From contig NZ_CAAJGL010000101.1 in NCBI RefSeq assembly GCF_900996225.1, forward strand, positions 496,001 through 560,000: a stretch of 64,000 nt of DNA, in the 5' to 3' direction. The notes below the pieces were generated by a model, which saw nothing but the letters and a program-made list of their open reading frames with translations, had not been told where the DNA came from and ran no database searches. This document shows positions 36,023 to 44,931 of this stretch, one piece after another; position 1 is the first letter of the stretch; each line of letters starts with the position of its first letter. Source of the DNA: Paraburkholderia sp. BCC1884 (GTDB lineage: Bacteria; Pseudomonadota; Gammaproteobacteria; Burkholderiales; Burkholderiaceae). The translations under genes and the position numbers were made by a program.

Positions 36023-36252
36023 CGTTCTTTCCCCTACGTCCTGATTCGATCACAAGGCGTGTCCATCGATCGTGGACGAGCCGCCCGCCTGGCAAAACCC
36101 GGAGGTTTTATCGTGCATCGCGGGCGGGGGAGAATCGGAACACTCTGAAATTGCCGCTCTGCTTGAGACGCGTCGGCATTCGAGTGACCTGTGCTGGCGT
36201 GTCCTGACAGAAGGGGATGCCGCACTGAGTCATCGTCCGATAGTTGCGCCGC

Positions 36253-36258
36253 TATAAT
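36253..36258 (+). promoter_or_regulatory. -10 box very close to the ubiC start
   Basis: A perfect TATAAT lies 8 bp before the ubiC ATG at 36267. A normal start 6-8 nt downstream would put the first base of the mRNA at or next to the ATG, giving a leaderless or nearly leaderless transcript. No good -35 box is visible at 16-18 bp. Confidence 0.45.
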
Positions 36259-36266
36259 CCGACACC

Positions 36267-36962
36267 ATGCTTATCCGTTTCGATGCTGCCGACGCCCACT
36301 GGCGCGTCGCCCCCTTGCCCGGCTTCAGCGCCGCGCAGAAAGACTGGCTGACCCGCGGCGGTTCACTGACCGCTCATCTGCGCGCGCTCGGCGCGGTCGC
36401 GGTGCGCGTCACGCGCGAGCGCGTCGCGCTGCCGTGGGCCGATGAAGCCGCCGCGCTCGGCCTCGCTGACCGGGCGCCGGTGTGGGTCCGCGAAGTGGTG
36501 TTGTCGGTCGACGGTGTGCCGTTCGTCGCCGCGCACAGCATCGCGCCGCTCGCGGCGAGCGTCGGCGTCTGGCAGGCCATGCGGCGCTTGCGTACGCGAC
36601 CGCTGGCGGAGCTGCTATATAGCGACAGCAGCGTGGCGCGTTCGTCGCTGGTGAGCCGGCGCGTGAGTGCGCGGCATCCTTTGTACCGTTTGTCGGCGCC
36701 GCGGATCGCGACGCCGCTGCCGCATGCGCTGGTCGCACGCCGCTCGGTGTTCGAACGCCACGGCGAGCCGCTGATGGTGACCGAATGCATGCTGCCGGCG
36801 CTGTGGATGCATTTAGCGGCGGTGTCCGCAGCAGGCCAGCCGGAGGCAGGCGATGCGCAGCATGCCGCCCATCCGCGCTTACGCGAGCATGGCCGTCCGC
36901 TCGACCACACGGCGTCGCGCGCGCATCCCGCGACGCGCGCGTCCGGCGAACGGAGCGACTGA
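36267..36962 (+). CDS. ubiC: Chorismate lyase
   Basis: A 231-residue enzyme that splits chorismate into 4-hydroxybenzoate and pyruvate, the first step of ubiquinone synthesis. Family marks are [16 protein letters not shown], the substrate arginine region [30 protein letters not shown] and [18 protein letters not shown], with the acidic active-site residue near its end. The protein runs about 50 residues past the normal end with a His/Arg/Ala-rich tail. It overlaps the next gene by one base (TGATG). No ubiA follows here. Confidence 0.93.
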   Translation: MLIRFDAADAHWRVAPLPGFSAAQKDWLTRGGSLTAHLRALGAVAVRVTRERVALPWADEAAALGLADRAPVWVREVVLSVDGVPFVAAHSIAPLAASVGVWQAMRRLRTRPLAELLYSDSSVARSSLVSRRVSARHPLYRLSAPRIATPLPHALVARRSVFERHGEPLMVTECMLPALWMHLAAVSAAGQPEAGDAQHAAHPRLREHGRPLDHTASRAHPATRASGERSD

Positions 36963-37438
36963 TGCTGCGTGGTTTCCCGCCCGTCGTCGCTGCGGACACG
37001 CACACGCTGATTCTCGGCAGCTTTCCCGGCGAGGCGTCGCTCATCGCGACGCAGTATTACGCGCATCCGCGTAACCAGTTCTGGCGTCTGCTCGGTGCCG
37101 TGCTCGACGAACCGGAACTCGCCGGACTGACCTACGAAGCGCGTCTGCGCCGGGTGCTGGCGCACGGCATCGGCGTCTGGGACGTGCTGGCCGCCTGCGA
37201 GCGCGAAGGCAGCCTCGACGCGGCGATCCGCAACGCCAGCCCGAACGATTTCGCTTCATTGCGCGCACATGCGCCGAAGCTCGCCAAAGTCTGCTTCAAC
37301 GGCAAGACGGCAGGCCGCTTTGCGCCGGTGATCGGCGCCGCCGGCTACACCACCCTCGTATTGCCTTCGTCGAGTCCGGCGAATGCTATGCTCTCGTTCG
37401 ACCAAAAATTGTGCCTCTGGCGCGACATCCTTACATGA
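36962..37438 (+). CDS. Hypoxanthine-DNA glycosylase (UDG family 6)
   Basis: A 158-residue DNA repair glycosylase of the uracil-DNA glycosylase superfamily. Motif 1 is LILGSFPGEASL, then YYAHPRNQFWRLLG. GIGVWDVLAACEREGSLDAAI follows, and motif 2 is VLPSSSPAN. This arrangement is that of family 6 enzymes, which remove deaminated adenine (hypoxanthine). ATG 36962 shares an A with the ubiC stop; its own stop overlaps the next start (ATGA). The three genes are thus translationally coupled. Confidence 0.88.
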   Translation: MLRGFPPVVAADTHTLILGSFPGEASLIATQYYAHPRNQFWRLLGAVLDEPELAGLTYEARLRRVLAHGIGVWDVLAACEREGSLDAAIRNASPNDFASLRAHAPKLAKVCFNGKTAGRFAPVIGAAGYTTLVLPSSSPANAMLSFDQKLCLWRDILT

Positions 37439-38379
37439 CGAAACTGATCAAACGCGCTTCGGCCGAGGCCCGTGCCTTCCGCAACAAAGACGTTGACGCC
37501 GCCGGCGGCAAACACAGGGACAAGCATAAGGGCAAGCACAAGGACAAGGCGTCGCGCAAAGCGAAACACGCTTCCCGTGACGACGACCTGCACGACGCGC
37601 CGCAAATCGAAGCGCCGCGCAAGCCGCGATTCGCCCCGGTGACGTTCTCGGAAGAAGGCGGCGTGCGCTTCCTGCATTTCGGCACGGAGTGGGTGCAAGG
37701 CGCGATGCGTCTGCGCAAGCCGGATCACATCGAACTCGAATACGCGCAGCAGATGATGGCCTGGCTGCTCTTCATCGAAACGCCCAGGCGCATCGTCCAG
37801 CTCGGCCTGGGCGCGGCGGCGCTGACCAAGTTCGCGCACCGCTTTCTGAAGCGCGCGAAGGTCGAGGCGGTGGAAGTGAACCCGGCGGTCGTCATCGCGG
37901 CCCGCACGATGTTCGAACTGCCGCACGACGACGCCCGTTTGACCGTGCACGAAACCGACGCCTGGGACTTCGTCAACGACGGCGCCAACCACGGCACGAT
38001 CGGCGCGCTGCAAATCGACGTGTATGACGCCACCGCGCGCGGCCCGGTGCTCGACAGCGTGGGCTTCTATCGTGCGGCGCGTGCCTGTCTGACCGACGCG
38101 GGTGTCGTGACGGTGAATCTGTTTGGCGATCATCCGAGCTTCGTGCGCAACATGAAGCGCCTGAACGAAGCCTTCGACGGCCGCGTCGTCGCGCTGCCGG
38201 AAGTGCACGACGGCAATCGCATCGCCATCGCGTTTTCAGGCCCGGCGCTCGACGTGCCGTTCACGGCGTTGCAAACCCGCGCCAAGCTGATCGAAGCGGA
38301 ACTCGGCTTGCCGGCGCGCAAGTGGATCAAGGGTCTGCAGGAATCGACCGGCCAAAGCGGCGCGTCGTTCTCAATCTGA
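37435..38379 (+). CDS. Spermidine synthase-like protein
   Basis: A 314-residue Rossmann-fold protein related to polyamine aminopropyltransferases. After an unusual Lys/His-rich N-terminus (KHRDKHKGKHKDKASRKAKH, about 25-45), a beta sheet and a nucleotide site IVQLGLGAAALTKFAHRFL lead to VEAVEVNPAVVIAARTMFELP and the acidic segment LTVHETDAWDFV. The substrate-binding DSVGFYRAARACLTDAGVVTVN follows. The canonical active-site Asp-x-x-Asp motif of SpeE is not obvious, so the substrate may differ. The start overlaps the glycosylase stop (ATGA). Confidence 0.82.
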   Translation: MTKLIKRASAEARAFRNKDVDAAGGKHRDKHKGKHKDKASRKAKHASRDDDLHDAPQIEAPRKPRFAPVTFSEEGGVRFLHFGTEWVQGAMRLRKPDHIELEYAQQMMAWLLFIETPRRIVQLGLGAAALTKFAHRFLKRAKVEAVEVNPAVVIAARTMFELPHDDARLTVHETDAWDFVNDGANHGTIGALQIDVYDATARGPVLDSVGFYRAARACLTDAGVVTVNLFGDHPSFVRNMKRLNEAFDGRVVALPEVHDGNRIAIAFSGPALDVPFTALQTRAKLIEAELGLPARKWIKGLQESTGQSGASFSI

Positions 38380-38723
38380 TTCCGATGCAAGCCGGGTCGG
38401 CCCGATCGTAAGCGGTCCGACCCATATCGGTGCACGGGACGTGTGAGCCGCGCGCGGGACCAACCCGACGCGCACGCGCCCCGGTCGCACTTCTATCGTT
38501 GTGCCCACGCGACGCTTCTTGCCGTCGTCTTCCCTCAGCCTCCAAAGCGAACCTGAACTGGCCGTGAAAGCGCGCCACGCCTCGGGTCCACCCTGCTTGA
38601 CCGCGCCTTCGCGGCTCCTATACTCTTTCGAAGCTTTCGGGGCGCCCGTGGCCATCCGCGACGGGTTCACCACCCGTCAAACACGGGCCAACAACATTTC
38701 AATAATAGGGAAGAGGAGACGTC
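38380..38723. other. Leader region of the symporter operon (344 bp, no gene)
   Basis: An imperfect GGGTCGG...CCGACCC hairpin (38394-38423) may end the preceding operon. The sigma-70 promoter at 38597-38624 starts the next one. Open frames here lack ribosome sites. No other element is seen. Confidence 0.5.
38597..38624 (+). promoter_or_regulatory. Sigma-70 promoter of the DUF3311-symporter operon
   Basis: TTGACC (38597-38602) and TATACT (38619-38624) with a 16-bp spacer. The start would be near 38631, about 93 nt before the DUF3311 ATG. Confidence 0.7.
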
Positions 38724-38963
38724 ATGGCTCACGACGCCGACGCGAACAAGGCCAGCAAGCACTGGCTCTGGTTGCTGCTGTTGCCCTGGATCGCGATGAT
38801 CTGGGTGCCGTCATACAACAAGATCGAACCGCAGCTATTCGATTTTCCGTTCTTCTACTGGTATCAGCTCCTCTGGGTGCTGATCAGCGCGGTCATCACG
38901 GCGCTCGTGTACTTCAAGACCAAGAGCCGCTCCAAGGGCCGTCCGCAAGGGGGCGCACGATAA
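38724..38963 (+). CDS. DUF3311 small membrane protein
   Basis: A 79-residue inner-membrane protein with two helices (about 13-30 and 45-65) and a basic C-terminus. The pattern WLLLLPWIAMIWVPSYNKIEPQLFDFPFFYWYQLLWVL is the DUF3311 signature. These proteins nearly always precede a sodium:solute symporter gene and probably act as a small partner subunit. AGAGGAGAC lies upstream of the ATG, and the stop overlaps the symporter start (TAATG), so the two are translated together. Confidence 0.93.
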   Translation: MAHDADANKASKHWLWLLLLPWIAMIWVPSYNKIEPQLFDFPFFYWYQLLWVLISAVITALVYFKTKSRSKGRPQGGAR

Positions 38964-40513
38964 TGAACGCCACCGCAACTTTCGTCTTCGTCCTGTTTTT
39001 CATCGGCGTCACGATTCTCGGCTTTGTCGCGGCCCATTGGCGGCGCGGCGATCTCGCCCATCTGGAAGAGTGGGGCCTGGGCGGCCGGCGCTTCGGTACC
39101 ATCGTCACGTGGTTCCTGCTGGGTGGCGACCTGTACACCGCATACACCTTCATCGCCGTGCCGGCGCTGGTGTTCGGTGCGGGCGCAACCGGTTTCTTCG
39201 CGCTGCCGTACACGATCCTGATCTATCCGTTCGCGTTCATGGTGTTCCCGAAACTGTGGAGCATCGCCAAGCGTCAGGGCTACGTGACATCGGCGGACTT
39301 CGTGTCGGCACGCTATGGCAGCCGGATGCTCGCGCTGGCGATCGCCGTAACCGGTATCGTCGCCACCATGCCGTATATCGCGCTGCAACTGGTCGGTATC
39401 GAAGTGGTGATCGGCGCGCTCGGTTTCGACACCAAGGGCTTCGTGGGCGACCTGCCGCTGATCATCGCGTTCGCGATTCTCGCGGCCTACACGTACACGT
39501 CGGGCCTGCGTGCGCCGGCCATGATCGCGGTGGTGAAGGACATCCTGATCTACATCGTGATCTTCGCCGCGATCATCGTGATTCCGCCGCAACTGGGTGG
39601 TTTCGGGCACATCTTCAGCGTCGTGCCGCCGGCCAAGCTGTTGCTGAAGGCACCGGACGTCTCCAGCCTGAACGGCTACAGCGCGTACGCGACACTGGCG
39701 GTGGGCTCGGCGCTCGCGCTGTTCCTGTATCCGCACTCGATCACGGCGGTGTTGTCGTCGAAGTCGGGTAACACGATCCGCCGCAACATGGCGATGCTGC
39801 CGGCCTACTCGCTGGTGCTCGGCCTGCTCGCGCTGCTCGGCTTCATGGCGCTGGCCTCGGGCGTGAAGGACATGCCGGAATTCGCGCCGTACTTCAAGGC
39901 GTTCGGCCCGAACTTCGCGGTGCCGGCGCTGTTCCTGCACTTCTTCCCGTCGTGGTTCGTCGGCGTGGCGTTCGCGGCGATCGGCATCGGCGCGCTGGTG
40001 CCGGCGGCGATCATGTCGATCGCGGCTGCCAACCTGTACACGCGCAACATCCACAAGGAGTTCGTCAACCGCAACATGACCAATGAGCAGGAGACCAATG
40101 TTGCCAAGCTGGTCTCGCTGATCGTCAAGGTCGGCGCGGTGGCGTTCATTCTCGGGCTGCCGCTCACGTACGCGATCCAGCTGCAACTGCTGGGCGGCAT
40201 CTGGATCATCCAGACCTTGCCGGCCATCGTGCTGGGTCTGTACACGCGCGTGCTCGACTACCGCGGCCTGCTGGCCGGCTGGGCAGTCGGTATCGCCACC
40301 GGCACGTGGATGGCGATTTCGTTGAAGCTGGCCGGCTCGATCTTCACGATCCATCTGTTCGGCATGGCGATTCCGGGCTACGCGGCGGTGTGGTCGCTGA
40401 TCGTGAATCTGGTGGTGTCGGTGGCGGTGAGCCTGCTGGTGCGCGCAGCCGGCATGCAACGCGCCGAAGACCGCACGCGTCCGGAAGACTACCTGGACGT
40501 GGTCGAAAGCTAA
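38963..40513 (+). CDS. Sodium:solute symporter (SSS family, monocarboxylate-type)
   Basis: A 516-residue inner-membrane permease with about 13 helices. LEEWGLGGRRFGTIVTWFLLGGDLYTAYTF is the typical SSS start. ATMPYIALQLVGIEVV, the sodium-site region and the conserved helix GALVPAAIMSIAAANLYTRNI follow. It resembles MctP-like monocarboxylate transporters (lactate, pyruvate, short acids), but the substrate is inferred from memory of the DUF3311 pairing only. The start overlaps the DUF3311 stop. A terminator follows. Confidence 0.92.
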   Translation: MNATATFVFVLFFIGVTILGFVAAHWRRGDLAHLEEWGLGGRRFGTIVTWFLLGGDLYTAYTFIAVPALVFGAGATGFFALPYTILIYPFAFMVFPKLWSIAKRQGYVTSADFVSARYGSRMLALAIAVTGIVATMPYIALQLVGIEVVIGALGFDTKGFVGDLPLIIAFAILAAYTYTSGLRAPAMIAVVKDILIYIVIFAAIIVIPPQLGGFGHIFSVVPPAKLLLKAPDVSSLNGYSAYATLAVGSALALFLYPHSITAVLSSKSGNTIRRNMAMLPAYSLVLGLLALLGFMALASGVKDMPEFAPYFKAFGPNFAVPALFLHFFPSWFVGVAFAAIGIGALVPAAIMSIAAANLYTRNIHKEFVNRNMTNEQETNVAKLVSLIVKVGAVAFILGLPLTYAIQLQLLGGIWIIQTLPAIVLGLYTRVLDYRGLLAGWAVGIATGTWMAISLKLAGSIFTIHLFGMAIPGYAAVWSLIVNLVVSVAVSLLVRAAGMQRAEDRTRPEDYLDVVES

Positions 40514-40556
40514 GGCGAACGCTTTACTGCCTTCGATTCGAAGCGCCAGACCGCAC

Positions 40557-40592
40557 AACGCCCGCAGACGAAAGTTTGCGGGCGTTTGTCTT
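40557..40592 (+). terminator. Rho-independent terminator of the symporter operon
   Basis: A 10-bp stem AACGCCCGCA / TGCGGGCGTT around an approximately 10-nt loop, followed by TGTCTTT. Confidence 0.82.
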
Positions 40593-40650
40593 TACGGAGC
40601 AGTCAGGGCAGGATAGCGGAACCGTCCTTCGACGCCCTCGACGCGCTGCC

Positions 40651-41775
40651 ATGGCAACAGCCGATTCCCGCACTGTGATTCCACGCCGTTCGGCGCTCAG
40701 CCGGATGGTGCGCGCGATTACGTCGCCTTATTACCGATACCGGCACGCGAAGATGCTGCACAGTTTGCGCGTGGGCTTCGCGATGCTGTTCTCGATTCTC
40801 GCGACCACGGGTATCGACATTCCGCATGGCATCTGGTCGTCGGTGACGCTGCTGGTGGTGATCGGCGGTTTGCAGCATCACGGCAACATCCGCAAGAAGG
40901 CGGCCGAGCGGGCGGCGGGCACGCTGCTCGGCGCGACCATCGGTCTTGCGCTGATCCTGCTGCAGAATCTGACCGGCTCGCTGCCGCTTACCTATGTGCT
41001 GATGTCGATCGTCGCGGGTATCTGCGCATGGTTCGCGATCGGCTCGTCGGGCTATATCGGTCTCCTGACGGCGATCACCATGTGTATCGTCGCGGGTCAC
41101 GGCGACAATCTGATCGACGTCGGCTTGTGGCGCACGCTGAACGTGCTGATCGGCATTGTGATCGCGCTGGCGTTTTCATTCGCCTTGCCGCTGCACGCGA
41201 CGTATTCGTGGCGCTACGGCATTGCGGCCAACCTGCGCGCCTGCGCGCGGATTTATGCCCGCCTGCTCGACGGCGAGGCGATCAACGAGGAAGAGCAGAT
41301 CAAGCACTTTCTGGCGATCAACAAGCGGCTGGTGCAATTGCGATCGTTGATGCCTTCGGTGGCGAAAGAGATCGATGTGCCGCAGTCGAAGCTCGAAGAG
41401 ATCCAGCGCTTGCATCGCTCGATACTCAGTTCGCTTGAACTGCTCGCCATCGGACCGCTGATGCAGGCGGGCGCGGCGGCACGCGTGGCCTATGCGGAAC
41501 AGTGCGGCGTGGAAGTGCGGGCCGTGCGCGCGGTCCTGCTGGCTATGGCGCGTGGCTTGCGATTTGGCCGCGCGACGCAGTTCGGTATTCCGGACGGTAC
41601 GACCTTCGCGCAGGCGCTTTGCGAAGTGTCGCCCAACCTGTCGCCGGACTTGCAGGGGCCGTATTGGCTCGGTCAGCGCCTGGCCGAACAGGTGGAGCGG
41701 CTGCGCGCGTTATTGCTGGAAACCGAGCCGAACTGGAATATCGAGCGCGCCTCGCGGAACCTGTTGAACGTCTAG
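40651..41775 (+). CDS. FUSC family membrane protein
   Basis: A 374-residue inner-membrane protein with about six hydrophobic helices clustered between residues 35 and 175, followed by a long cytosolic helical domain. HSLRVGFAMLFSILATTGIDIPHGIWSSVTLLVV and AAERAAGTLLGATIGLALILL are the fusaric-acid-resistance-like (FUSC) motif, as in YccS and AaeB-type exporters. Partners such as a membrane-fusion protein are absent, so the substrate and the direction are unknown. Start ATG 40651 has no strong ribosome site. Confidence 0.87.
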   Translation: MATADSRTVIPRRSALSRMVRAITSPYYRYRHAKMLHSLRVGFAMLFSILATTGIDIPHGIWSSVTLLVVIGGLQHHGNIRKKAAERAAGTLLGATIGLALILLQNLTGSLPLTYVLMSIVAGICAWFAIGSSGYIGLLTAITMCIVAGHGDNLIDVGLWRTLNVLIGIVIALAFSFALPLHATYSWRYGIAANLRACARIYARLLDGEAINEEEQIKHFLAINKRLVQLRSLMPSVAKEIDVPQSKLEEIQRLHRSILSSLELLAIGPLMQAGAAARVAYAEQCGVEVRAVRAVLLAMARGLRFGRATQFGIPDGTTFAQALCEVSPNLSPDLQGPYWLGQRLAEQVERLRALLLETEPNWNIERASRNLLNV

Positions 41776-41805
41776 CGATTCGCGCAGGGCGCGGCTTCGA
41801 CGCGC

Positions 41806-42219
41806 TCAGGCTTCCGGCAGCGTCACCATCCACAGCAGACCGAAGCGGTCTGTCACCATCCCGAAACCCTTGCTCCAGAAGGTGGGCTGAAATGGCAGCA
41901 TTACCTGTCCACCGTCGGCGAGCGCAGCGAAGTATTTTTCCGCGGCGGCCGGATCGTCGGCGGTCAGCGACAGGCTGAAACCGTCCATCCTGGCCGAGGG
42001 ATCGCAATGGCCGTCGGACGCCATCCAGATGGATGAACCCATCTTGACGGCCGCGTGCATGATCTTCTCCTCGAGACCCGGACGGGGCTGATTCTGCGGG
42101 TCCGGTGGCGCTTCCTTGTAGCGCATCTTGAAGGTCACTTCGGCGCCGAGGTGGGCGCAGTAATACTCGAGCGCTTCTTCGCAACGGCCGTTGAAAAAGA
42201 GGTAAGGCTGAACGTACAT
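41806..42219 (-). CDS. VOC family protein (PhnB-like)
   Basis: A 137-residue protein with the PhnB-like VOC fold: MYVQPYLFFNGRCEEALEYYCAHLGAEV, then MHAAVKMGSSIWMASDG, FSLSLTADDPAAAEKYFAAL, and the end FGMVTDRFGLLWMVTLPE. The family includes many proteins named after 3-demethylubiquinone methyltransferase or PhnB without a proven activity. ATG 42219 has CAGGAG upstream; the longer frame from 42255 is not needed. It converges with the FUSC gene. Function unknown. Confidence 0.9.
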   Translation of the reverse strand: MYVQPYLFFNGRCEEALEYYCAHLGAEVTFKMRYKEAPPDPQNQPRPGLEEKIMHAAVKMGSSIWMASDGHCDPSARMDGFSLSLTADDPAAAEKYFAALADGGQVMLPFQPTFWSKGFGMVTDRFGLLWMVTLPEA

Positions 42220-42399
42220 GATCGTCTCCTGCAAGAGGGGCGGCCGCACCGTCAATCCTCGCGTGCGTCGGGGAGAAGAGCGGGCGTGCAGACGATTGTA
42301 GTCGTGCGATGCGGGCGCATCGTGACTTAATGTCTAGGGTGAGGGTTGCGGATTCGCACGCTCTGATTGCCGACCGTAAATGCCGAACGTAAACGGCGA

Positions 42400-42429
42400 G
42401 CGGCCCTGAACCATGTGATTCAGGGCCGC
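42400..42429 (-). terminator. Terminator hairpin after transaldolase
   Basis: An 11-bp perfect stem GCGGCCCTGAA / TTCAGGGCCGC with an 8-nt loop, 55 bp past the transaldolase stop. The T run on the minus strand is weak. Confidence 0.6.
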
Positions 42430-42483
42430 TTGCGCAGCGCCGCACTCAGGCGGCTGCTGCGAGGCGAAACGCGCCTGACCGGC

Positions 42484-43437
42484 TTAGCGCAGCGCTTCGA
42501 TCAGCTTTTCCAGCTTCACGGCGTCCGCGGCAAACGCGCGGATACCTTCGGCAAGCTTCTCCGTCGCCATCGCTTCATCGTTGACGAGGAAGCGGAATGA
42601 CGATTCGTCGACCGGCACGCGTTCGATGTCCGCGTCTTTCGAAAGATCCGCCGACAGCTTACGCTCGACTTTCTCGGTGCTCTCCTGCAGCTTTTGCAGC
42701 AGATCCGGGCTGATGGTCAGCAGATCGCAGCCCGCCAGTTCCAGAACCTGACCGGGCGTGCGGAAGCTCGCGCCCATCACCTCAGTCTTGTAGCCGAACT
42801 TCTTGTAGTACGCGTAAATGCGGCGCACCGATTTGACGCCCGGATCGTTGGCGCCGCCGTCTTTCGCTTCGTCCCACGCGCTGCCGGCGTTCTTCTTGTA
42901 CCAGTCGTAAATGCGGCCGACGAACGGCGAAATCAGCTGCGCGCCCGCTTCGGCACAGGCGGCGGCTTGCGCCAGCGAGAACAGCAGCGTCATGTTGCAG
43001 TGGATGCCTTCCTTCTGCAGCACTTCGGCCGCGCGGATGCCTTCCCACGTGGAAGCCAGCTTGATCAGCACGCGTTCGCGGCCGATGCCATGTTCCTTGT
43101 ACAACGCGATCAGTTCGCGGCCCTTGGCGATCGACGCTTCGGTGTCGAACGACAGGCGCGCGTCCACTTCGGTCGAGACGCGGCCCGGGATGATCTTGAG
43201 GATCTCGGTGCCGAATGCGATCAGCAACTGGTCGATGATCTCGCCGACCGGCTTCGACGCGTGCGCCTTCACGGTCTTTTCGAGCAACGGCTTGTAGTCG
43301 TCCTTCTGCACCGCCTTCAGGATCAGCGACGGATTGGTGGTCGCGTCCTGCGGCTTGTACTGGGCAAGCTGCTGGAAGTCGCCGGTATCGGCCACGACGG
43401 TGGTGTATTGCTTGAGTTGGTCGAGTGCGGTTGTCAT
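42484..43437 (-). CDS. tal: Transaldolase
   Basis: A 317-residue TIM-barrel enzyme of the non-oxidative pentose phosphate pathway (sedoheptulose-7-phosphate plus glyceraldehyde-3-phosphate to erythrose-4-phosphate plus fructose-6-phosphate). It begins [17 protein letters not shown] and has [12 protein letters not shown]. The Schiff-base lysine is in [14 protein letters not shown], with [24 protein letters not shown] and [21 protein letters not shown] following. Length and motifs fit the TalA/TalB group. It is a single gene with a hairpin behind it. Confidence 0.97.
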   Translation of the reverse strand: MTTALDQLKQYTTVVADTGDFQQLAQYKPQDATTNPSLILKAVQKDDYKPLLEKTVKAHASKPVGEIIDQLLIAFGTEILKIIPGRVSTEVDARLSFDTEASIAKGRELIALYKEHGIGRERVLIKLASTWEGIRAAEVLQKEGIHCNMTLLFSLAQAAACAEAGAQLISPFVGRIYDWYKKNAGSAWDEAKDGGANDPGVKSVRRIYAYYKKFGYKTEVMGASFRTPGQVLELAGCDLLTISPDLLQKLQESTEKVERKLSADLSKDADIERVPVDESSFRFLVNDEAMATEKLAEGIRAFAADAVKLEKLIEALR

Positions 43438-43671
43438 GTTCGAGCCTTCAGGGCGCGCGTGCGCCGTGGTTCAGGAGAATGAGATCGCCGCCGCGCTGGT
43501 GGGACGCACCAGTGCAGGCGGCCGCGGGTCACGCTGCTGCGTTGTCCGCCATCATGCCGGGGAATTTTGACGGAAAACGCTGCGGGATGCTTCTATTCTA
43601 TGGCGGATCGCCTGATGCAGTATTGACACTTGCCCGCGGCGATCCGTTCAAACGAATTTGGGGCGGCGCCT

Positions 43672-44892
43672 TCAGGCGCGCCGCGCGTTCAACACGACTT
43701 GCGTCACCACGCCCGCCACCAGTCCCCAGAATGCGGAGCCGATGGACAGCAGGGTCAGGCCGGACGCGGTCACCATGAACGTGACGAGCGCCGCCTCGCG
43801 TTGTTTCACGTCCTGCATGGCGTTGGCCAGACCGCTCATGATCGAGCCGAACAGCGCCAGCGCCGCGACCGACACCACCAGCGCCTTCGGCAGCGCCGCG
43901 AACAGCGCGGCGATGGTCGCGCCGAAAATCCCCGCGATCAGATAGAAAATGCCGCACCAGACCGCTGCTGTGTAACGCTTGTCGCGGTTTTCGTGCGCTT
44001 CCGGGCCGGTGCAGATCGCCGCTGTAATTGCCGCAAGATTGATGCCGTGGGAGCCGAACGGCGCGAGCAGCAGCGAGGCGATGCCGGTCGTCGAAATCAG
44101 CGGGGCCGAGGGCGTGGTGTAACCGTCCGCGCGCAATACCGCGATGCCGGGTACGTTTTGCGACGCCATCGCGACGACGAACAGGGGAATCCCGATGCTG
44201 ATGCCGGCAGCCACCGAGAACACCGGCAGGGTGAACACCGGATGCGCCAGCGCGATATGAAAGTGGCTGAAGTCGAGCAGCCCGAGCGTGCCCGCCGCCG
44301 CTGTGCCGACGATCAGCGTCGTCACGATCGCATAGCGCGGGGCCAGACGTTTGACGATCAGATAGGTGAAAAACATCGTCAGCACGAGCGCGGTCTGAAA
44401 TTGCGCGGCGCGGAAAATCTCGATGCCGATCTCGAACAGAATCCCCGCCAGCAAGGCCGAGGCGATGCCGGCCGGGATCTTCTTCATGAGTGTGTCGAAC
44501 CAGCCCGTCAGGCCGACCACGGTCAGCAGCAGCGCGCAGACGATAAACGCGCCGATCGCCTCGGCATACGCCACATGCGGCAGCGACGACACCAGCAGTG
44601 CCGCGCCCGGCGTCGACCAGGCGATCACGATCGGCGCGCGAAAGCGCAGCGACAGGCCGATCGTGCACAACGCCATGCCGATCGACAGTGCCCAGATCCA
44701 CGAAGAAATCTGCGCGTCGCTCAGATGGGCGGCCTGGCCGGCCTGGAACATCAGGACGAGCGAGCTGGTGTAGCCGGTCATCATCGCGACGAAACCCGCG
44801 ACGATGGCGGACAGCGAGGTGTCGGCAAAGGGATTGAGACGCCCGCGCGGCGCGCCGGCAGGGGACAAATCGGAGGATGAAGACGGGTTCAT
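43672..44892 (-). CDS. benE: Benzoate/H+ symporter, BenE family
   Basis: A 406-residue inner-membrane transporter with about 12 helices. The BenE signature PIVIAWSTPGAALL follows ALSIGMALCTIGLSLRFRA. Other marks are GILFEIGIEIFRAAQ, the MASQNVPGIAVLRADGY segment and FGSHGINLAAITAAICTGPEAH. BenE imports benzoate with protons, but the ben catabolic genes are absent here and the family also takes related aromatics. It is 39 bp downstream of the VWA gene on the same strand. Confidence 0.93.
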   Translation of the reverse strand: MNPSSSSDLSPAGAPRGRLNPFADTSLSAIVAGFVAMMTGYTSSLVLMFQAGQAAHLSDAQISSWIWALSIGMALCTIGLSLRFRAPIVIAWSTPGAALLVSSLPHVAYAEAIGAFIVCALLLTVVGLTGWFDTLMKKIPAGIASALLAGILFEIGIEIFRAAQFQTALVLTMFFTYLIVKRLAPRYAIVTTLIVGTAAAGTLGLLDFSHFHIALAHPVFTLPVFSVAAGISIGIPLFVVAMASQNVPGIAVLRADGYTTPSAPLISTTGIASLLLAPFGSHGINLAAITAAICTGPEAHENRDKRYTAAVWCGIFYLIAGIFGATIAALFAALPKALVVSVAALALFGSIMSGLANAMQDVKQREAALVTFMVTASGLTLLSIGSAFWGLVAGVVTQVVLNARRA

Positions 44893-44931
44893 GCAGAAGC
44901 TTTCTTATAGTTGGAGATCAAGCGAAACAGA

